Below, piece by piece: positions 26,466-36,358 of a stretch of DNA of 64,000 nucleotides. The notes below the pieces were generated by a model. It was not told the DNA's origin. It did no database searches and was given only the letters and a program-made list of their open reading frames with translations. Source of the DNA: Thermoclostridium sp036562185 (GTDB lineage Bacteria; Bacillota; Clostridia; DSM-8532); the NCBI GenBank assembly GCA_036562185.1, contig DATCKN010000129.1:70086-134085 (forward strand). Reading direction: 5' to 3'. The position numbers and the translations under genes are program-made. Each line of letters opens with the position of its first letter. Position 1 is the stretch's first letter.

Positions 26466-27301
26466 AAAAGGTAACTATAAAGCAGAGGGTAATAAGAGCT
26501 TTTGTTTATTTCCTTTTAATCTGTATAACAATTACCACAATACTGCCATTGTATTTTGTTGTTATAGCCTCTTTCAATCCGGGAAACTCGCTTTTCTCAA
26601 CAAAAATGTTTCCTGAAACGCTGACAATAAAGCATTACCGGGACTTATTCGTGGAAAAGGATTATGCGCTGTGGTATATGAATACCCTTAAAATAGCTGT
26701 ATCATCGATGGTGTTGACAGTAATCCTTGTGATCATCACATCATATACCCTGTCCCAGTTTCGATTCAGGGGTCGCAAATCAGGACTGATGATCTTGCTT
26801 GTAATTACAATGTTCCCTGGATTTATGAGCATGATTGCGATTTATTTATTGCTTCTCCAGGTAGGTTTATTGGATACTCACCTGGGTTTAATCCTGGTAT
26901 ACTCGGGTGGAAATATTGCAGGATTTACATGGCTTGTAAAAGGCTATTTTGACGGAATCCCCCGCTCAATCCCCGAAGCTGCAAAGATAGACGGGGCAGG
27001 AAATGCTACTGTTTTCACAAGGATTATGCTTCCCATATCATTTCCCATTATTACCTTTGTGGCAGTTTCAAGCTTTATAGGCCCCTGGATGGATTTCATT
27101 TTTGCCCGGCTTGTATTGCGTACACCAAGCAAAAAGACTTTGGCAATAGGTCTTTTTGAAATGGTTACCGGAAGACAGAATACAGAGTTTACAATGTTTG
27201 CAGCAGGAGCAATACTCGTTGCACTGCCTGTCACAATACTGTACATGAGCCTTCAGAAATATTTAATACAGGGGTTATCCGAAGGTGCATCAAAAATATA
27301 A
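26462..27301 (+). CDS. Maltodextrin ABC transporter permease, MalG type
   Basis: 279 residues, six membrane helices. The EAA motif is IPRSIPEAAKIDGAGNATVF, and the protein ends in the MalG-like YLIQGLSEGASKI. It pairs with the upstream MalF-type subunit to form the channel. It starts with GTG at 26462, overlapping the previous stop by four bases, with GGAGG about ten bases upstream; coupling should keep the two subunits in balance. Confidence 0.94.
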   Translation: MKKVTIKQRVIRAFVYFLLICITITTILPLYFVVIASFNPGNSLFSTKMFPETLTIKHYRDLFVEKDYALWYMNTLKIAVSSMVLTVILVIITSYTLSQFRFRGRKSGLMILLVITMFPGFMSMIAIYLLLLQVGLLDTHLGLILVYSGGNIAGFTWLVKGYFDGIPRSIPEAAKIDGAGNATVFTRIMLPISFPIITFVAVSSFIGPWMDFIFARLVLRTPSKKTLAIGLFEMVTGRQNTEFTMFAAGAILVALPVTILYMSLQKYLIQGLSEGASKI

Positions 27302-27373
27302 GTTATTTGCCTGAAAGATAAGGCGGATTGAAATATACGGCAGGAAAGACAGGTTTAAAAACCGGGGATCTTT

Positions 27374-29173
27374 TTGGCTGCAATCCGGATACTGATAAAA
27401 ATTTTGCTGAAAGGGGACATTCATCTGTTTTTGGAAGCTATATACCATTCAACTTGTTCAGAATATTGCCATGCATTGGATGAAAATACGGTTGTTTTAA
27501 GGCTAAGAGCAAAAAAAGGAGATTTAACCGGATGCACTGTTTGCTATGGAGACAGGGCTTACCCGGATAAGATTGTAAAAATGAAGTCTGTGGATATGCT
27601 TAAGGTCGCATCTGACAACCTGTTTGATTATTTTGAGGCTTTAATCCGCACAAACTTAACAAGGATATGCTATTACTTTATTCTGAATGACGGCAGAACC
27701 ACGGTATTTTACTATGGAAACAGCTTTTATGAGCGTTTGCATACCGACAGGAACAGGTATTTCCAATTTCCATATATCCGAAAGGAAGATATTGCCGAAG
27801 TACCCGAATGGGCCAAGAAAGCTGTTATTTACCAGATTTTTCCCGACAGTTTTGCTCAATCCAAAAGGCATATTTCGGGTAAAGGCTGTGAAATACCGGT
27901 TGGAGGTGTGTTATGCCGAAGCAGGTTCGGAGGGAATTTGAGGGGAATTATTGAGAATATCGACTACCTTCAGTACCTGGGTGTGAACTGTATTTACCTG
28001 AATCCAATATTTACCGCAGGATCATACCACAAATACGACACCATTGACTATTATTCTGTAGATCCCTGTTTCGGTGATAATGAAACACTGAAAGAGCTTG
28101 TTGATAAATGCCACAAGGCTGGTATTCGGGTGATTTTGGACGGTGTGTTCAACCATTCGGGTTCAAATTTCTTTGCTTTCAGGGATGTATTGGAAAAAGG
28201 AGAAAAATCAAGATATAAGGACTGGTTTTTCATAAAGGGTTTCCCGGTGCGATATGAAGACAATCCCAATTATATGTGTTTTGCCTACGAAAAAAGCATG
28301 CCAAAACTAAATACCGGCAATAAAGAGGTAATAGAATACTTCACAAATGTAGGAACATATTGGATAAAAGAAGCCGATATAGACGGCTGGCGGCTGGATG
28401 TAGCAAACGAGGTGGATCATCAGTTCTGGAGAACGTTCAGAAAGGCGGTGAAATCGGTTAAACCCGATGCCTTTTTAATCGGGGAAATATGGCATGATGC
28501 CAGGGAGTGGCTTTCAGGGGATCAATTCGATTCAGTAATGAACTATATGCTGATGGATACGTGCATCGACTTTTTTGCAAAAAGAATTATCAATGTGGAG
28601 CAGTTTGATGCAAGAATACAGTATTTGCGAATGAGGTACAAGAAGAACATCCAGTATGCTCAAATGAACCTTTTAGACAGCCATGATGTTTCAAGGTTTT
28701 TATCGGTTGCAGGAGGGGATGTCAGAAGGCAGAAACTGGCGGCTTTGTTCATTATGACTCACATTGGCATACCTTCTGTTTACTCAGGCGATGAGAAAGG
28801 AATGGAGGGCCTTTCTGAAAGCGAGTATAGAAAACCTATGATGTGGGAGGACACCGAAACATCGAAGGATGTTTTCGACTACTATAAAAAGCTTATTGCA
28901 ATAAGAAAAGAATATATTGATGTAATGCTGGGGGATTATGTTACCAGGAAGGTGGATGTATCCGGCAATATTTATATCTATTCAAGAGAAGCCGGTTCCA
29001 AAAAACTTTATGTTGTGATCAACAATGACAATTTCCCGGCTAAGGTTGATGTCAAGGTCGGGAAAAATGCCGGTGTGGCAAAAGACCTTATTAACGGCAG
29101 GATATTACCTGTCAGCGATTCAATGGTTAACATTGAGCTTGAACCAATCAGCGGGACCATTTTGGATATATGA
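27374..29173 (+). CDS. GH13 neopullulanase/cyclomaltodextrinase-like alpha-glucan hydrolase
   Basis: 599 residues, no signal peptide, hence cytoplasmic. An N-terminal beta-sandwich (LEAIYHSTCSEYCHALDENT) of the GH13_20 type precedes the catalytic barrel. The three catalytic residues are visible in GWRLDVANEVD (nucleophile Asp), LIGEIWHDA (acid/base Glu) and LLDSHDVSRF (transition-state Asp). It should cut imported maltodextrins or cyclodextrins to maltose and glucose. Start uncertain: TTG at 27374 has GGGG six bases upstream, while homologues begin near LEAIYH, matching CTG at 27425 (AAAGGGG upstream) or TTG at 27431. Same strand and operon as the transporter. Confidence 0.88.
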   Translation: MAAIRILIKILLKGDIHLFLEAIYHSTCSEYCHALDENTVVLRLRAKKGDLTGCTVCYGDRAYPDKIVKMKSVDMLKVASDNLFDYFEALIRTNLTRICYYFILNDGRTTVFYYGNSFYERLHTDRNRYFQFPYIRKEDIAEVPEWAKKAVIYQIFPDSFAQSKRHISGKGCEIPVGGVLCRSRFGGNLRGIIENIDYLQYLGVNCIYLNPIFTAGSYHKYDTIDYYSVDPCFGDNETLKELVDKCHKAGIRVILDGVFNHSGSNFFAFRDVLEKGEKSRYKDWFFIKGFPVRYEDNPNYMCFAYEKSMPKLNTGNKEVIEYFTNVGTYWIKEADIDGWRLDVANEVDHQFWRTFRKAVKSVKPDAFLIGEIWHDAREWLSGDQFDSVMNYMLMDTCIDFFAKRIINVEQFDARIQYLRMRYKKNIQYAQMNLLDSHDVSRFLSVAGGDVRRQKLAALFIMTHIGIPSVYSGDEKGMEGLSESEYRKPMMWEDTETSKDVFDYYKKLIAIRKEYIDVMLGDYVTRKVDVSGNIYIYSREAGSKKLYVVINNDNFPAKVDVKVGKNAGVAKDLINGRILPVSDSMVNIELEPISGTILDI

Positions 29174-29204
29174 GTCCGGAAAATAAGATTTACAGGGTGA
29201 ATAT

Positions 29205-31220
29205 ATGGAAAATCTGAAGTACATACTTGGAATATTGAAAAGTAAAAAAGAAGGCTTTAATGAAAAGTATTTTATCCCAAAAGCATGGAATGTGACAGGA
29301 ACGGGTAAAGGCATACTGTATGAGGAAAACGGAGAGATATGCATAAACCCGTATGAATATTTCAGCCATCTGATCGAAAACCAGATTCTTTGTTATGCGG
29401 TAAAAGATACGGGCTATCTGGAGCATGCCGGCACCAAATGCAAAGATTTGCCGTTTGATATTAAAAAATGTGTAATTTACAGTATGCTCGCAAGGATGTT
29501 TACAGCCTGGTATCACACAGAAGGGGTTCTGTCATCGGGAACATTCTTAAAGACAATAAGCCTTTTGCCTTATTTAAAAAGCCTGGGTGTAGACATAATT
29601 TATCTGCTGCCCATTTTTGAATACAGCTCCAGGTACAAAAAAGGCGGCATGGGAAGCCCATATGCGATTAAAAATATATATAAGCTGGACGGTAATTTGC
29701 ATGATCCTCTTTTGGGCAAATACACCGAAGCAATGCTCGAGACAGAGTTCAGGGCTTTTGTTGAAGCATGCCACATTCTCGGAATAAGGGTGATGGTGGA
29801 TTTTGTATTCAGAACTGTTTCAAGGGATAACAATCTTCTGGTTGAACATCCTGACTGGTTCTACTGGATTGATTTAAAGTATGCGGATGCTTTTGCTGCA
29901 CCTGTTGTGGGAAAAAAAGAGCCATTTGCGGTGGATAAAAACTCCATAGCCATCCTTTATGGGTCAAAGGGTATAAACAGATATTTATCCCAGTTCACCC
30001 ATTCACCTGATAAAATTGACCGTGAAAAGTGGCTTAGGATTGTTAAAAGGCATAGAGAAACGGGAGAGAATATCCTTGATTTAATAGAATCGGAGTTTAA
30101 CATTACAACAGTACCGGGTTTTTCTGATATGGTTAATGACATCCAGCCGCCATGGACCGATGTTACATTCCTTAAGTTTTATTTTGATGTACATAAGGAG
30201 GCTGAAAAATATATAAGCGGTGACCAACCCCCCTATATTATGCAGGATGGCATACGCCTCAGTGTTTTCCGTGGCAGGCAGGAAAACCAGGAATTAAGGG
30301 AATATATAACCGGTGTAATACCATATTACCAGCGAAAATTCGGGATAGACGGCGCAAGGATTGACATGGCGCATGCCCTTTCACCTGATCTGAACACCGA
30401 GATCATTGAAAAAGTAAAATCCATTAACGGGAACTTTATATTGTGGTCCGAAGAATTTGATCCCGGCAAATCTAAAAATGCAAAAAACTATGGATACAGC
30501 TTTATCAGTGGTGATACATGGGCAATATACAACATCTTCAACAAGCCTTTTTTCAACAAAAAACTGATTGCAGACAGCTTAATGAGGTCTGATCTCCCTG
30601 TGATTGCAGCTCTGGAAACACCTGATACACCCAGGGCGGCGCTAATGTATAAAGACAAAAGAGCTCTTTCATTGCTCGTATTTTTAAACTACTTCATACC
30701 CAATTCCGTTCCGTTTATAAACAACGGTATGGAAGCGATGGAAATACAGCCTATGAATTTGGGGTTGGGAAATACCGAAGAAGGAAGGTTCGTTCTGGAA
30801 AAAAACGATCCCATGTATGGTAAACTAGCTTTTTTTGATGCCTTCTGTATTCACTGGAAAAACAAAGATTTGGAGTGGATGAAGGATATACTGGCTTGCG
30901 CAGGCCGCATCAGAAAATCATTCCTTGACATAATATCCCAAAATGAAAACTATATAGAGCAGCCTGAAACTATAAAAAATTCTTATATCACCTTTTTATG
31001 CTATTACGACAAAAGAATTCGCAAAGGGGTTTTTTTCATTGCTAACAGAAGTGAACAGGATAAAGTTCAAATAGATATTAAAACATTAATCCCGGAAAAT
31101 ATCGGGGAAAAGAGCCTTGCCCTGGTTTATGCAGCCGATGAAACCAGGGGCAAGGAGTTTCTTGACGGCGTAAGGAAATGTCTCGAGCCTTATGAGTTTT
31201 TAGTTGGAAGTATTCAATAA
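29205..31220 (+). CDS. GlgE-like GH13 protein, atypical regions I and IV
   Basis: 671 residues, cytoplasmic. It has a GH13 barrel: a nucleophile strand (GIDGARIDMAHAL) and an acid/base strand (FILWSEEFDPG). Region I reads VDFVFRTVSRDN instead of DVVxNH, followed by EHPDWFYW, and region IV reads ALETPDTPRAA instead of the usual HD. Both changes echo GlgE (maltosyltransferase using maltose-1-phosphate), where these sites read like SPDHPW...HPEWF and NTPDIL. It may therefore be a transferase or phosphorylase rather than a hydrolase. No TreS, Mak or GlgB partner is in the window, so the donor is unknown. ATG at 29205 follows AGGGTGA. Confidence 0.75.
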   Translation: MENLKYILGILKSKKEGFNEKYFIPKAWNVTGTGKGILYEENGEICINPYEYFSHLIENQILCYAVKDTGYLEHAGTKCKDLPFDIKKCVIYSMLARMFTAWYHTEGVLSSGTFLKTISLLPYLKSLGVDIIYLLPIFEYSSRYKKGGMGSPYAIKNIYKLDGNLHDPLLGKYTEAMLETEFRAFVEACHILGIRVMVDFVFRTVSRDNNLLVEHPDWFYWIDLKYADAFAAPVVGKKEPFAVDKNSIAILYGSKGINRYLSQFTHSPDKIDREKWLRIVKRHRETGENILDLIESEFNITTVPGFSDMVNDIQPPWTDVTFLKFYFDVHKEAEKYISGDQPPYIMQDGIRLSVFRGRQENQELREYITGVIPYYQRKFGIDGARIDMAHALSPDLNTEIIEKVKSINGNFILWSEEFDPGKSKNAKNYGYSFISGDTWAIYNIFNKPFFNKKLIADSLMRSDLPVIAALETPDTPRAALMYKDKRALSLLVFLNYFIPNSVPFINNGMEAMEIQPMNLGLGNTEEGRFVLEKNDPMYGKLAFFDAFCIHWKNKDLEWMKDILACAGRIRKSFLDIISQNENYIEQPETIKNSYITFLCYYDKRIRKGVFFIANRSEQDKVQIDIKTLIPENIGEKSLALVYAADETRGKEFLDGVRKCLEPYEFLVGSIQ

Positions 31221-31238
31221 GAATTGGAGGGTTTGCAG

Positions 31239-32864
31239 ATGAAACTGCCGAAAGTTGCTTATTTTTGCATGGAATTCGGTTTACATGAGGAGTTTAATAT
31301 TTATTCCGGAGGACTTGGCATTCTTGCAGGAGATATCATGAAAACGGCAAAAGATAAGGGATATCCTGTTATCGGGGTTGGTATTCTCTGGAGGCAGGGC
31401 TATACAAGGCAGATTATTGATGAAAACGGCAGGCCAAGTGACTGCTATCCCGAATATGTATATGATTTCCTTAAAGACACCAACGTCACTGTAACGGTAA
31501 AAATAAAAGGAAAGGACGTGTCTGCAAAGGTATGGTTATGTGAAAGCTTCAATAACAGTCCCCTGTACCTTTTAGACACGAATATTCCCGGAAATCCCGG
31601 CAGACTCCTTACAGGTCAGCTTTATGGCTGGTTTGATGAAGAGAGGATAGCCCAGGAAATGATCTTGGGTATAGGTGGTGTCAGGGCTCTTAGAAAGCTC
31701 GGATTAGACGTGGATATTTATCATTTTAATGACAGCCATCCCATACTCGCGGGAATTGAACTTATAAGGGAGAAAATGCAGAATGGAATGTCATTTGAAA
31801 CAGCATGGCGCGAGACAAGGAATCAAATAGTATTTACCACGCATACTCCTGTAGAGGCCGGCAATGAAGTTCATACATATGACTTGCTCGAATATGCCGG
31901 CGCATTCAATGGCCTTACCCGTGATCAAATGGTTCAGATCGGAGGGGAACCTTTCAGCATGACTGTAGCTGGATTAAGGCTTTCGAAAAAGGCAAACGCG
32001 GTATCACAACTGCACGGACAGACTGCGAAAAAAATGTGGAAGCATGTAGAGGGTGCTTCGGGGATAATTGCCATTACCAACGGCGTTCATAACGGTACAT
32101 GGCAGGATCAAAGAATAGTGAACGCAAGAAACAGTGATGATTTATGGGAAATACATATGAGAATAAAAAGAGAAATGATAGAAGAAATTTACAAAATGAA
32201 TGGTGTAAGGCTGAAGGAGGATGTCCTTACAATCGGATTTGCAAGAAGGTTTGCCCCGTATAAAAGAAGCAATTTAATATTCACAAACAGGGAAGTAATC
32301 GGACCATTGCTAAAGGAAGGAAAACTGCAGCTTATTTTTTCAGGAAAGGCACATCCGAATGATCTCGACGGTAAAAAAATAGTTGAAGAACTGTATAAAA
32401 TAACACAGTTATATCCTGAAAATGTTGTCTTTTTACAGGACTATGGCATAAAAACGGGCAAAATGCTTACCCGGGGCTGTGATGTCTGGCTGAACAATCC
32501 TATCAGGCCAATGGAGGCAAGTGGCACATCGGGGATGAAAGCTGCAATGAACGGGGTGTTAAACCTTAGCATACTTGACGGATGGTGGCCTGAGTTCTGT
32601 GTCCATGGGATAAATGGATGGCAGGTTGGAGAAGGGTATGAGGGGGAAGACTGTGACATTAAGGATGCAAACTCCCTTTATAAAGTGCTTCTTGAAGAAG
32701 TTATGCCAACTTATTATGAAAACAGGCAGAAATGGGTGGAAATGATGAAAGAAAGCATAAGAATGTCCAGCTGGAAGTTTTCTGCCGAAAGGATGGTAGA
32801 AGATTACTATAACCTGATGTATGAAATGCAGGCATCAGATTTGGTGGCTGCTGCAAAAGAATGA
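31239..32864 (+). CDS. glgP: Alpha-glucan (glycogen/maltodextrin) phosphorylase, short GT35 type
   Basis: 541 residues, shorter than classical GlgP because the N-terminal DUF3417 part is missing. N-terminal VAYFCMEFGLHEEFNIYSGG is the signature of the alpha-glucan phosphorylase subgroup. The PLP lysine is K434 in ASGTSGMKAAMNG; phosphate-site segments FARRFAPYKR and FSGKAHPNDLDG are present. It releases glucose-1-phosphate from chain ends. ATG at 31239 has GGAGG eight bases upstream; the upstream TTG at 31224 lies before that site. It sits between the two GH13 genes, turning their products into phosphorylated sugar without ATP cost. Confidence 0.94.
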   Translation: MKLPKVAYFCMEFGLHEEFNIYSGGLGILAGDIMKTAKDKGYPVIGVGILWRQGYTRQIIDENGRPSDCYPEYVYDFLKDTNVTVTVKIKGKDVSAKVWLCESFNNSPLYLLDTNIPGNPGRLLTGQLYGWFDEERIAQEMILGIGGVRALRKLGLDVDIYHFNDSHPILAGIELIREKMQNGMSFETAWRETRNQIVFTTHTPVEAGNEVHTYDLLEYAGAFNGLTRDQMVQIGGEPFSMTVAGLRLSKKANAVSQLHGQTAKKMWKHVEGASGIIAITNGVHNGTWQDQRIVNARNSDDLWEIHMRIKREMIEEIYKMNGVRLKEDVLTIGFARRFAPYKRSNLIFTNREVIGPLLKEGKLQLIFSGKAHPNDLDGKKIVEELYKITQLYPENVVFLQDYGIKTGKMLTRGCDVWLNNPIRPMEASGTSGMKAAMNGVLNLSILDGWWPEFCVHGINGWQVGEGYEGEDCDIKDANSLYKVLLEEVMPTYYENRQKWVEMMKESIRMSSWKFSAERMVEDYYNLMYEMQASDLVAAAKE

Positions 32865-32887
32865 TCGAAAAAGCCGGGGTGGTTTAT

Positions 32888-34810
32888 ATGGTTTCATGGG
32901 TTCATAACTGGAAAGAGAGTGTTTACTCGGACGGTTCGAAGTTTTACGTAAGCAATCCAAATCCTGCTTTAGGGGAAACCGTGGTAATCAGACTCAGGGT
33001 TTTTAAAAAATCTCCGGTAAAAACAGTTGTCCTGAGATATATAAAAAATGGCTGCGATATGCATGTTAAGCTAAGAGCAATGGAAGAGAAGGGCATATTT
33101 GCATATTTCGGCTGTGAGCTTAAGATCTCACAGCCGGTAATCAATTACCATTTTTTAATAGGAACCGGGAGTGAAACATATTACTACAATCAGCTGGGAA
33201 TTACCGACTATCCTCCTACAGAGGAATACGATTTCAGAATAATTGCCGGATATGAAAGCCCTGAATGGGTAAAAAAGTCGGTATTCTATCATATTTTCCC
33301 CGACCGTTTTTATAACGGCAACCCTGAAAATGATGTAAAGGACAATGAATACTGTTTTGACGGGCACCCTGCAATTAAAAAGAACTGGAACGAAAAACCC
33401 TGTGAATATTCCGAGGGCTTTTGCCTGGACTTTTTTGGCGGAGACCTTGAGGGTATTAAGGAAAAAATACCTTATCTGAAGGAATTGGGAGTTAATGCAC
33501 TGTACCTGACTCCCATTTTCAGGGCGGCAACGAATCACAAATATGACTGTATCGATTATTTTAATGTGGACCCTCATTTGGGAGGCAATGAATCGCTTTT
33601 GAATCTGGTGGAAGAGCTGCATAAAAACGGTATAAAAATAATTCTGGATGTATCAATTAACCACACAGGAATGGCGCACAAATGGTTTAACAGGGACGGT
33701 GATTTTTTCCCTAAATGCGTGGGAGCATACAATAATCCGGACAGCGAAGAACGACAGTTTTATTATTTTGATGATAAAAACAAGTACCATGCATGGTTTG
33801 GGGTTGAAACATTACCCACACTGAATTATGAATCAGAAAAGCTGCGCGACATTATTTACCGTTTGGATGATTCTGTGGTAAAAAAATGGCTTAAGCCACC
33901 GTATAATATTGACGGCTGGAGGTTTGATGTCGGGTTTTGCATGGCGCGCATGGATGAACGCCAGATGCATGACGAAGTATGGCCTGAGATAAGAAAAAGC
34001 ATTAAAGAAGTAAACCCAAAAGCATACATTGCCGGCGAGCACTGGACTGATTGTACCGAATTTCTGCAGGGTGACAAATGGGATGCCTGCATGAATTATT
34101 TCGGTTTTGGTCTGCCTGTTCGCTGGTTTGCAGGCGAAAACAGCCATTTTGCGAGCAAAATGAAGGGCCTGGGCCTTATTGCTTCAAAGTGCACAGCCGA
34201 AATACTAAAAAAAATGTTTATGCAGAACTTGGCAAGGCTTCCATATCAAATTGCGCTGGTACAGTATAACATGTACGACAGCCATGATATATCGCGTCTG
34301 CATAATCATGAAAGTATTTCTGCAGAAACCAGGAGAGGCGTAATTATTATGCAGTTTACCTTTCCTGGAGCTCCGGCAATTTATTACGGGGATGAAGTAA
34401 GTGTAAACGGGACTACTCAAACCGTTGAGGGTTGCAGATACCCTATGGTATGGGAGGAAAGCCGCCAGGATAAAGACTGTCTGAATTTCCATAAAATATT
34501 ATGCCGGTTGAAGCAAAAAGAGGATGCACTCCAATCGGGAGGCTTTAAAATATTATATGCGAAAGGCTATGTGATATCGTATGCCCGTTTTACAGATAAA
34601 AAAGCATACGTTGTTGTCTGCTCTCAGGAAGACGGTACGGTGGAAGCCGATATTCCGGCAGTGTTAATTGGGATGACCGATGATTCAAAAATAACTGAAG
34701 TGTTCGGCCGGGCGGACAAAAATAACACAAAGGTTCAAAATGGTTTCATGAGAGTAAAACTTAAGCCTTGCGAAACGTTATTGTATGAGATAATATTTCC
34801 TGAAGTTTAA
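32888..34810 (+). CDS. GH13 alpha-amylase/maltodextrin glucosidase-like enzyme
   Basis: 640 residues, no signal peptide. An N-terminal beta-sandwich (VIRLRVFKKSPVKTVVLRY) leads into the barrel. Catalytic motifs: GWRFDVGFCM (Asp), YIAGEHWTDC (Glu), YDSHDISRLH (Asp). The C-terminal beta domain closes the protein. It resembles MalZ/CDase-type enzymes that remove glucose or maltose from maltodextrins. Start: ATG at 32888 with GGGGTGG five bases upstream is preferred over ATG at 32861, which overlaps the glgP stop but has no site. It is the last gene of the operon and is followed by a terminator. Confidence 0.9.
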   Translation: MVSWVHNWKESVYSDGSKFYVSNPNPALGETVVIRLRVFKKSPVKTVVLRYIKNGCDMHVKLRAMEEKGIFAYFGCELKISQPVINYHFLIGTGSETYYYNQLGITDYPPTEEYDFRIIAGYESPEWVKKSVFYHIFPDRFYNGNPENDVKDNEYCFDGHPAIKKNWNEKPCEYSEGFCLDFFGGDLEGIKEKIPYLKELGVNALYLTPIFRAATNHKYDCIDYFNVDPHLGGNESLLNLVEELHKNGIKIILDVSINHTGMAHKWFNRDGDFFPKCVGAYNNPDSEERQFYYFDDKNKYHAWFGVETLPTLNYESEKLRDIIYRLDDSVVKKWLKPPYNIDGWRFDVGFCMARMDERQMHDEVWPEIRKSIKEVNPKAYIAGEHWTDCTEFLQGDKWDACMNYFGFGLPVRWFAGENSHFASKMKGLGLIASKCTAEILKKMFMQNLARLPYQIALVQYNMYDSHDISRLHNHESISAETRRGVIIMQFTFPGAPAIYYGDEVSVNGTTQTVEGCRYPMVWEESRQDKDCLNFHKILCRLKQKEDALQSGGFKILYAKGYVISYARFTDKKAYVVVCSQEDGTVEADIPAVLIGMTDDSKITEVFGRADKNNTKVQNGFMRVKLKPCETLLYEIIFPEV

Positions 34811-34939
34811 GAAATTTCTATAAATAACCAAATCAATCCAATTGATAAAATAACTGCCAATATAATAAAAACAGATTGAAATAAAATTTCTTTTATTACA
34901 TAATATTTATATAACTTACCGGAAAAAGCATGTAATTAT

Positions 34940-34971
34940 GAAGCAGAAAATAAATATATCTGCTTCTTTTT
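34940..34971 (+). terminator. Terminator of the maltodextrin operon
   Basis: GAAGCAGA (34940-34947) and TCTGCTTC (34959-34966), eleven-base loop, followed by TTTTTAT. The rest of 34811-35094 is AT-rich and shows no gene. Confidence 0.75.
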
Positions 34972-35094
34972 ATGGAAAAGGAGTGGTGCTTCCTGCATCA
35001 TTCAGGAAGTTAAAATCACCATGTGTGTTAACTATAAACCGCAGTCAAATTCTTTATTGTCTTGAAATTTTTAAACGGGATTGGGGCGATCATA

Positions 35095-35850
35095 TTGATA
35101 CCTGAACCACTTTATAAAAACAACTATATTATTGGGTACAGGGATGTGGATCTTAATAAAAATTTGAGGCTAAGCGCGCTGTTTGGTTATTTCCAGGATA
35201 CTGCAAGCATGAATGTTGAAAGGCTTGGAATAGGTGTGGATACCATTGCTGAAAAATATTCGGTTGCCTGGGTTCTGACGAAGATCCTCGTGGAAATATA
35301 CAGAATTCCGTTATGGAATGAAAAAATAACTGTCGGAACATGGCCGCATGAGCCCAAAAAATTTGAATTTGACAGAGATTTCAGGGTATGGGACGAAAAA
35401 GGCAATGTAATAGCGTCTGCAATTTCAAATTGGGTATTGCTGGATATTAACACCAGGGAAATCAAAAAAAGCGACATTATAGCGTCCGATTATCCACCCA
35501 TCCCTTTTATCGGAGAACGCGCTTTAGACAGACGTATCGGGAAACTGAAACCTTATGGGCAGCCTGAGGCGGTTTACAGAAAAGTAATAGGCTACAGCGA
35601 TACCGATGTCAACGGGCATATTAACAATGCTAAATACATAGATTACATTATGGACTGTTTTTCTATAGAAGACCATAAAAAACATAAAGTAAAATCAATT
35701 CAGGTTAACTACATCAGGGAAGTATTTCCGGGAGATGCATTAATGCTTTACAGGGATATATCCAAAGCCGCTTCAAACCTGATTTATATTGAAGGCATAA
35801 ATGAAGCCGATCAAAAGCCGGCTTTCAGCGCAGAATTAGTAATAGAATAG
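35095..35850 (+). CDS. Acyl-ACP thioesterase (FatA/FatB-like)
   Basis: 251 residues with two hot-dog domains, the bacterial acyl-ACP thioesterase size. N-terminal NYIIGYRDVDLNKNLRLSAL and the C-terminal VNGHINNAKYIDYI, with its Asn-His pair, match the plant-type family, which releases fatty acids from acyl carrier protein in the cytoplasm. Start: TTG at 35095 with GGGG eight bases upstream; an upstream TTG at 35062 has no site. It follows the maltodextrin terminator, so its promoter should lie in 34970-35090. Probable role: free fatty acid release or membrane fatty-acid control. Confidence 0.88.
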   Translation: MIPEPLYKNNYIIGYRDVDLNKNLRLSALFGYFQDTASMNVERLGIGVDTIAEKYSVAWVLTKILVEIYRIPLWNEKITVGTWPHEPKKFEFDRDFRVWDEKGNVIASAISNWVLLDINTREIKKSDIIASDYPPIPFIGERALDRRIGKLKPYGQPEAVYRKVIGYSDTDVNGHINNAKYIDYIMDCFSIEDHKKHKVKSIQVNYIREVFPGDALMLYRDISKAASNLIYIEGINEADQKPAFSAELVIE

Positions 35851-35862
35851 GAAATAACCTGT

Positions 35863-35909
35863 CAGGTATTGAAACAGGCAAAAGTTGATTCCGCCTGCTT
35901 CAATACCTG
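35863..35909. repeat. Long hairpin after the thioesterase gene
   Basis: CAGGTATTGAA (35863-35873) pairs with TTCAATACCTG (35899-35909); after one mismatch CAGGC (35875-35879) pairs with GCCTG (35893-35897). No T-run follows on either strand. Confidence 0.6.
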
Positions 35910-36019
35910 TACATGCATTAGAGTAAAGGAAAAGCCAAATCCATTCCTGTTCGGGCGATTTCCGATATTATATATTATATTGTTCCGGTATCGCATAACC
36001 CGTTTGCAATTTACATGCC

Positions 36020-36358
36020 TTATGGGTTAAATACTACAACCAGCAGCATTTTAAACCGTTCCTTTGCCAGCAGCGCATGGGGAATTCCTGCAGGCATTAC
36101 TATTGTTTCGCCCTTTTTGACGTTATATGTTTCTTCACCTACGGTTATTTCTGCTTCCCCGTCAAGCAGGTAAACCAGGGCATCTCCTTTGGATGAATGT
36201 GAACTGATTTCTTCACCTTTATCAAAAGCGAACAGGGTTAAGCTTACATTCCTGCCCTGAGACAAAGTCCGGCTTACAACCTGTCCTTCCTGGTAAGCAA
36301 CCAAATCTTCCATATTAAGGACTTTTGAAAATTCTATGTTTTTAATAAATTTATCCAT
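36020..36358 (-). CDS. Small cupin-domain protein
   Basis: 112 residues forming one cupin barrel. Motif 1 is degenerate (SHSSKGDALVYLLDGEAEI) and motif 2 reads GIPHALLA. The N-terminus and GETIVMPAGIPHAL match the small clostridial cupins often annotated as unknown metal-binding proteins. ATG at 36358 follows GGAGGAGGG. Monocistronic on the minus strand, convergent with the thioesterase gene. A metal-binding or small-molecule role is possible; the substrate is unknown. Confidence 0.85.
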   Translation of the reverse strand: MDKFIKNIEFSKVLNMEDLVAYQEGQVVSRTLSQGRNVSLTLFAFDKGEEISSHSSKGDALVYLLDGEAEITVGEETYNVKKGETIVMPAGIPHALLAKERFKMLLVVVFNP

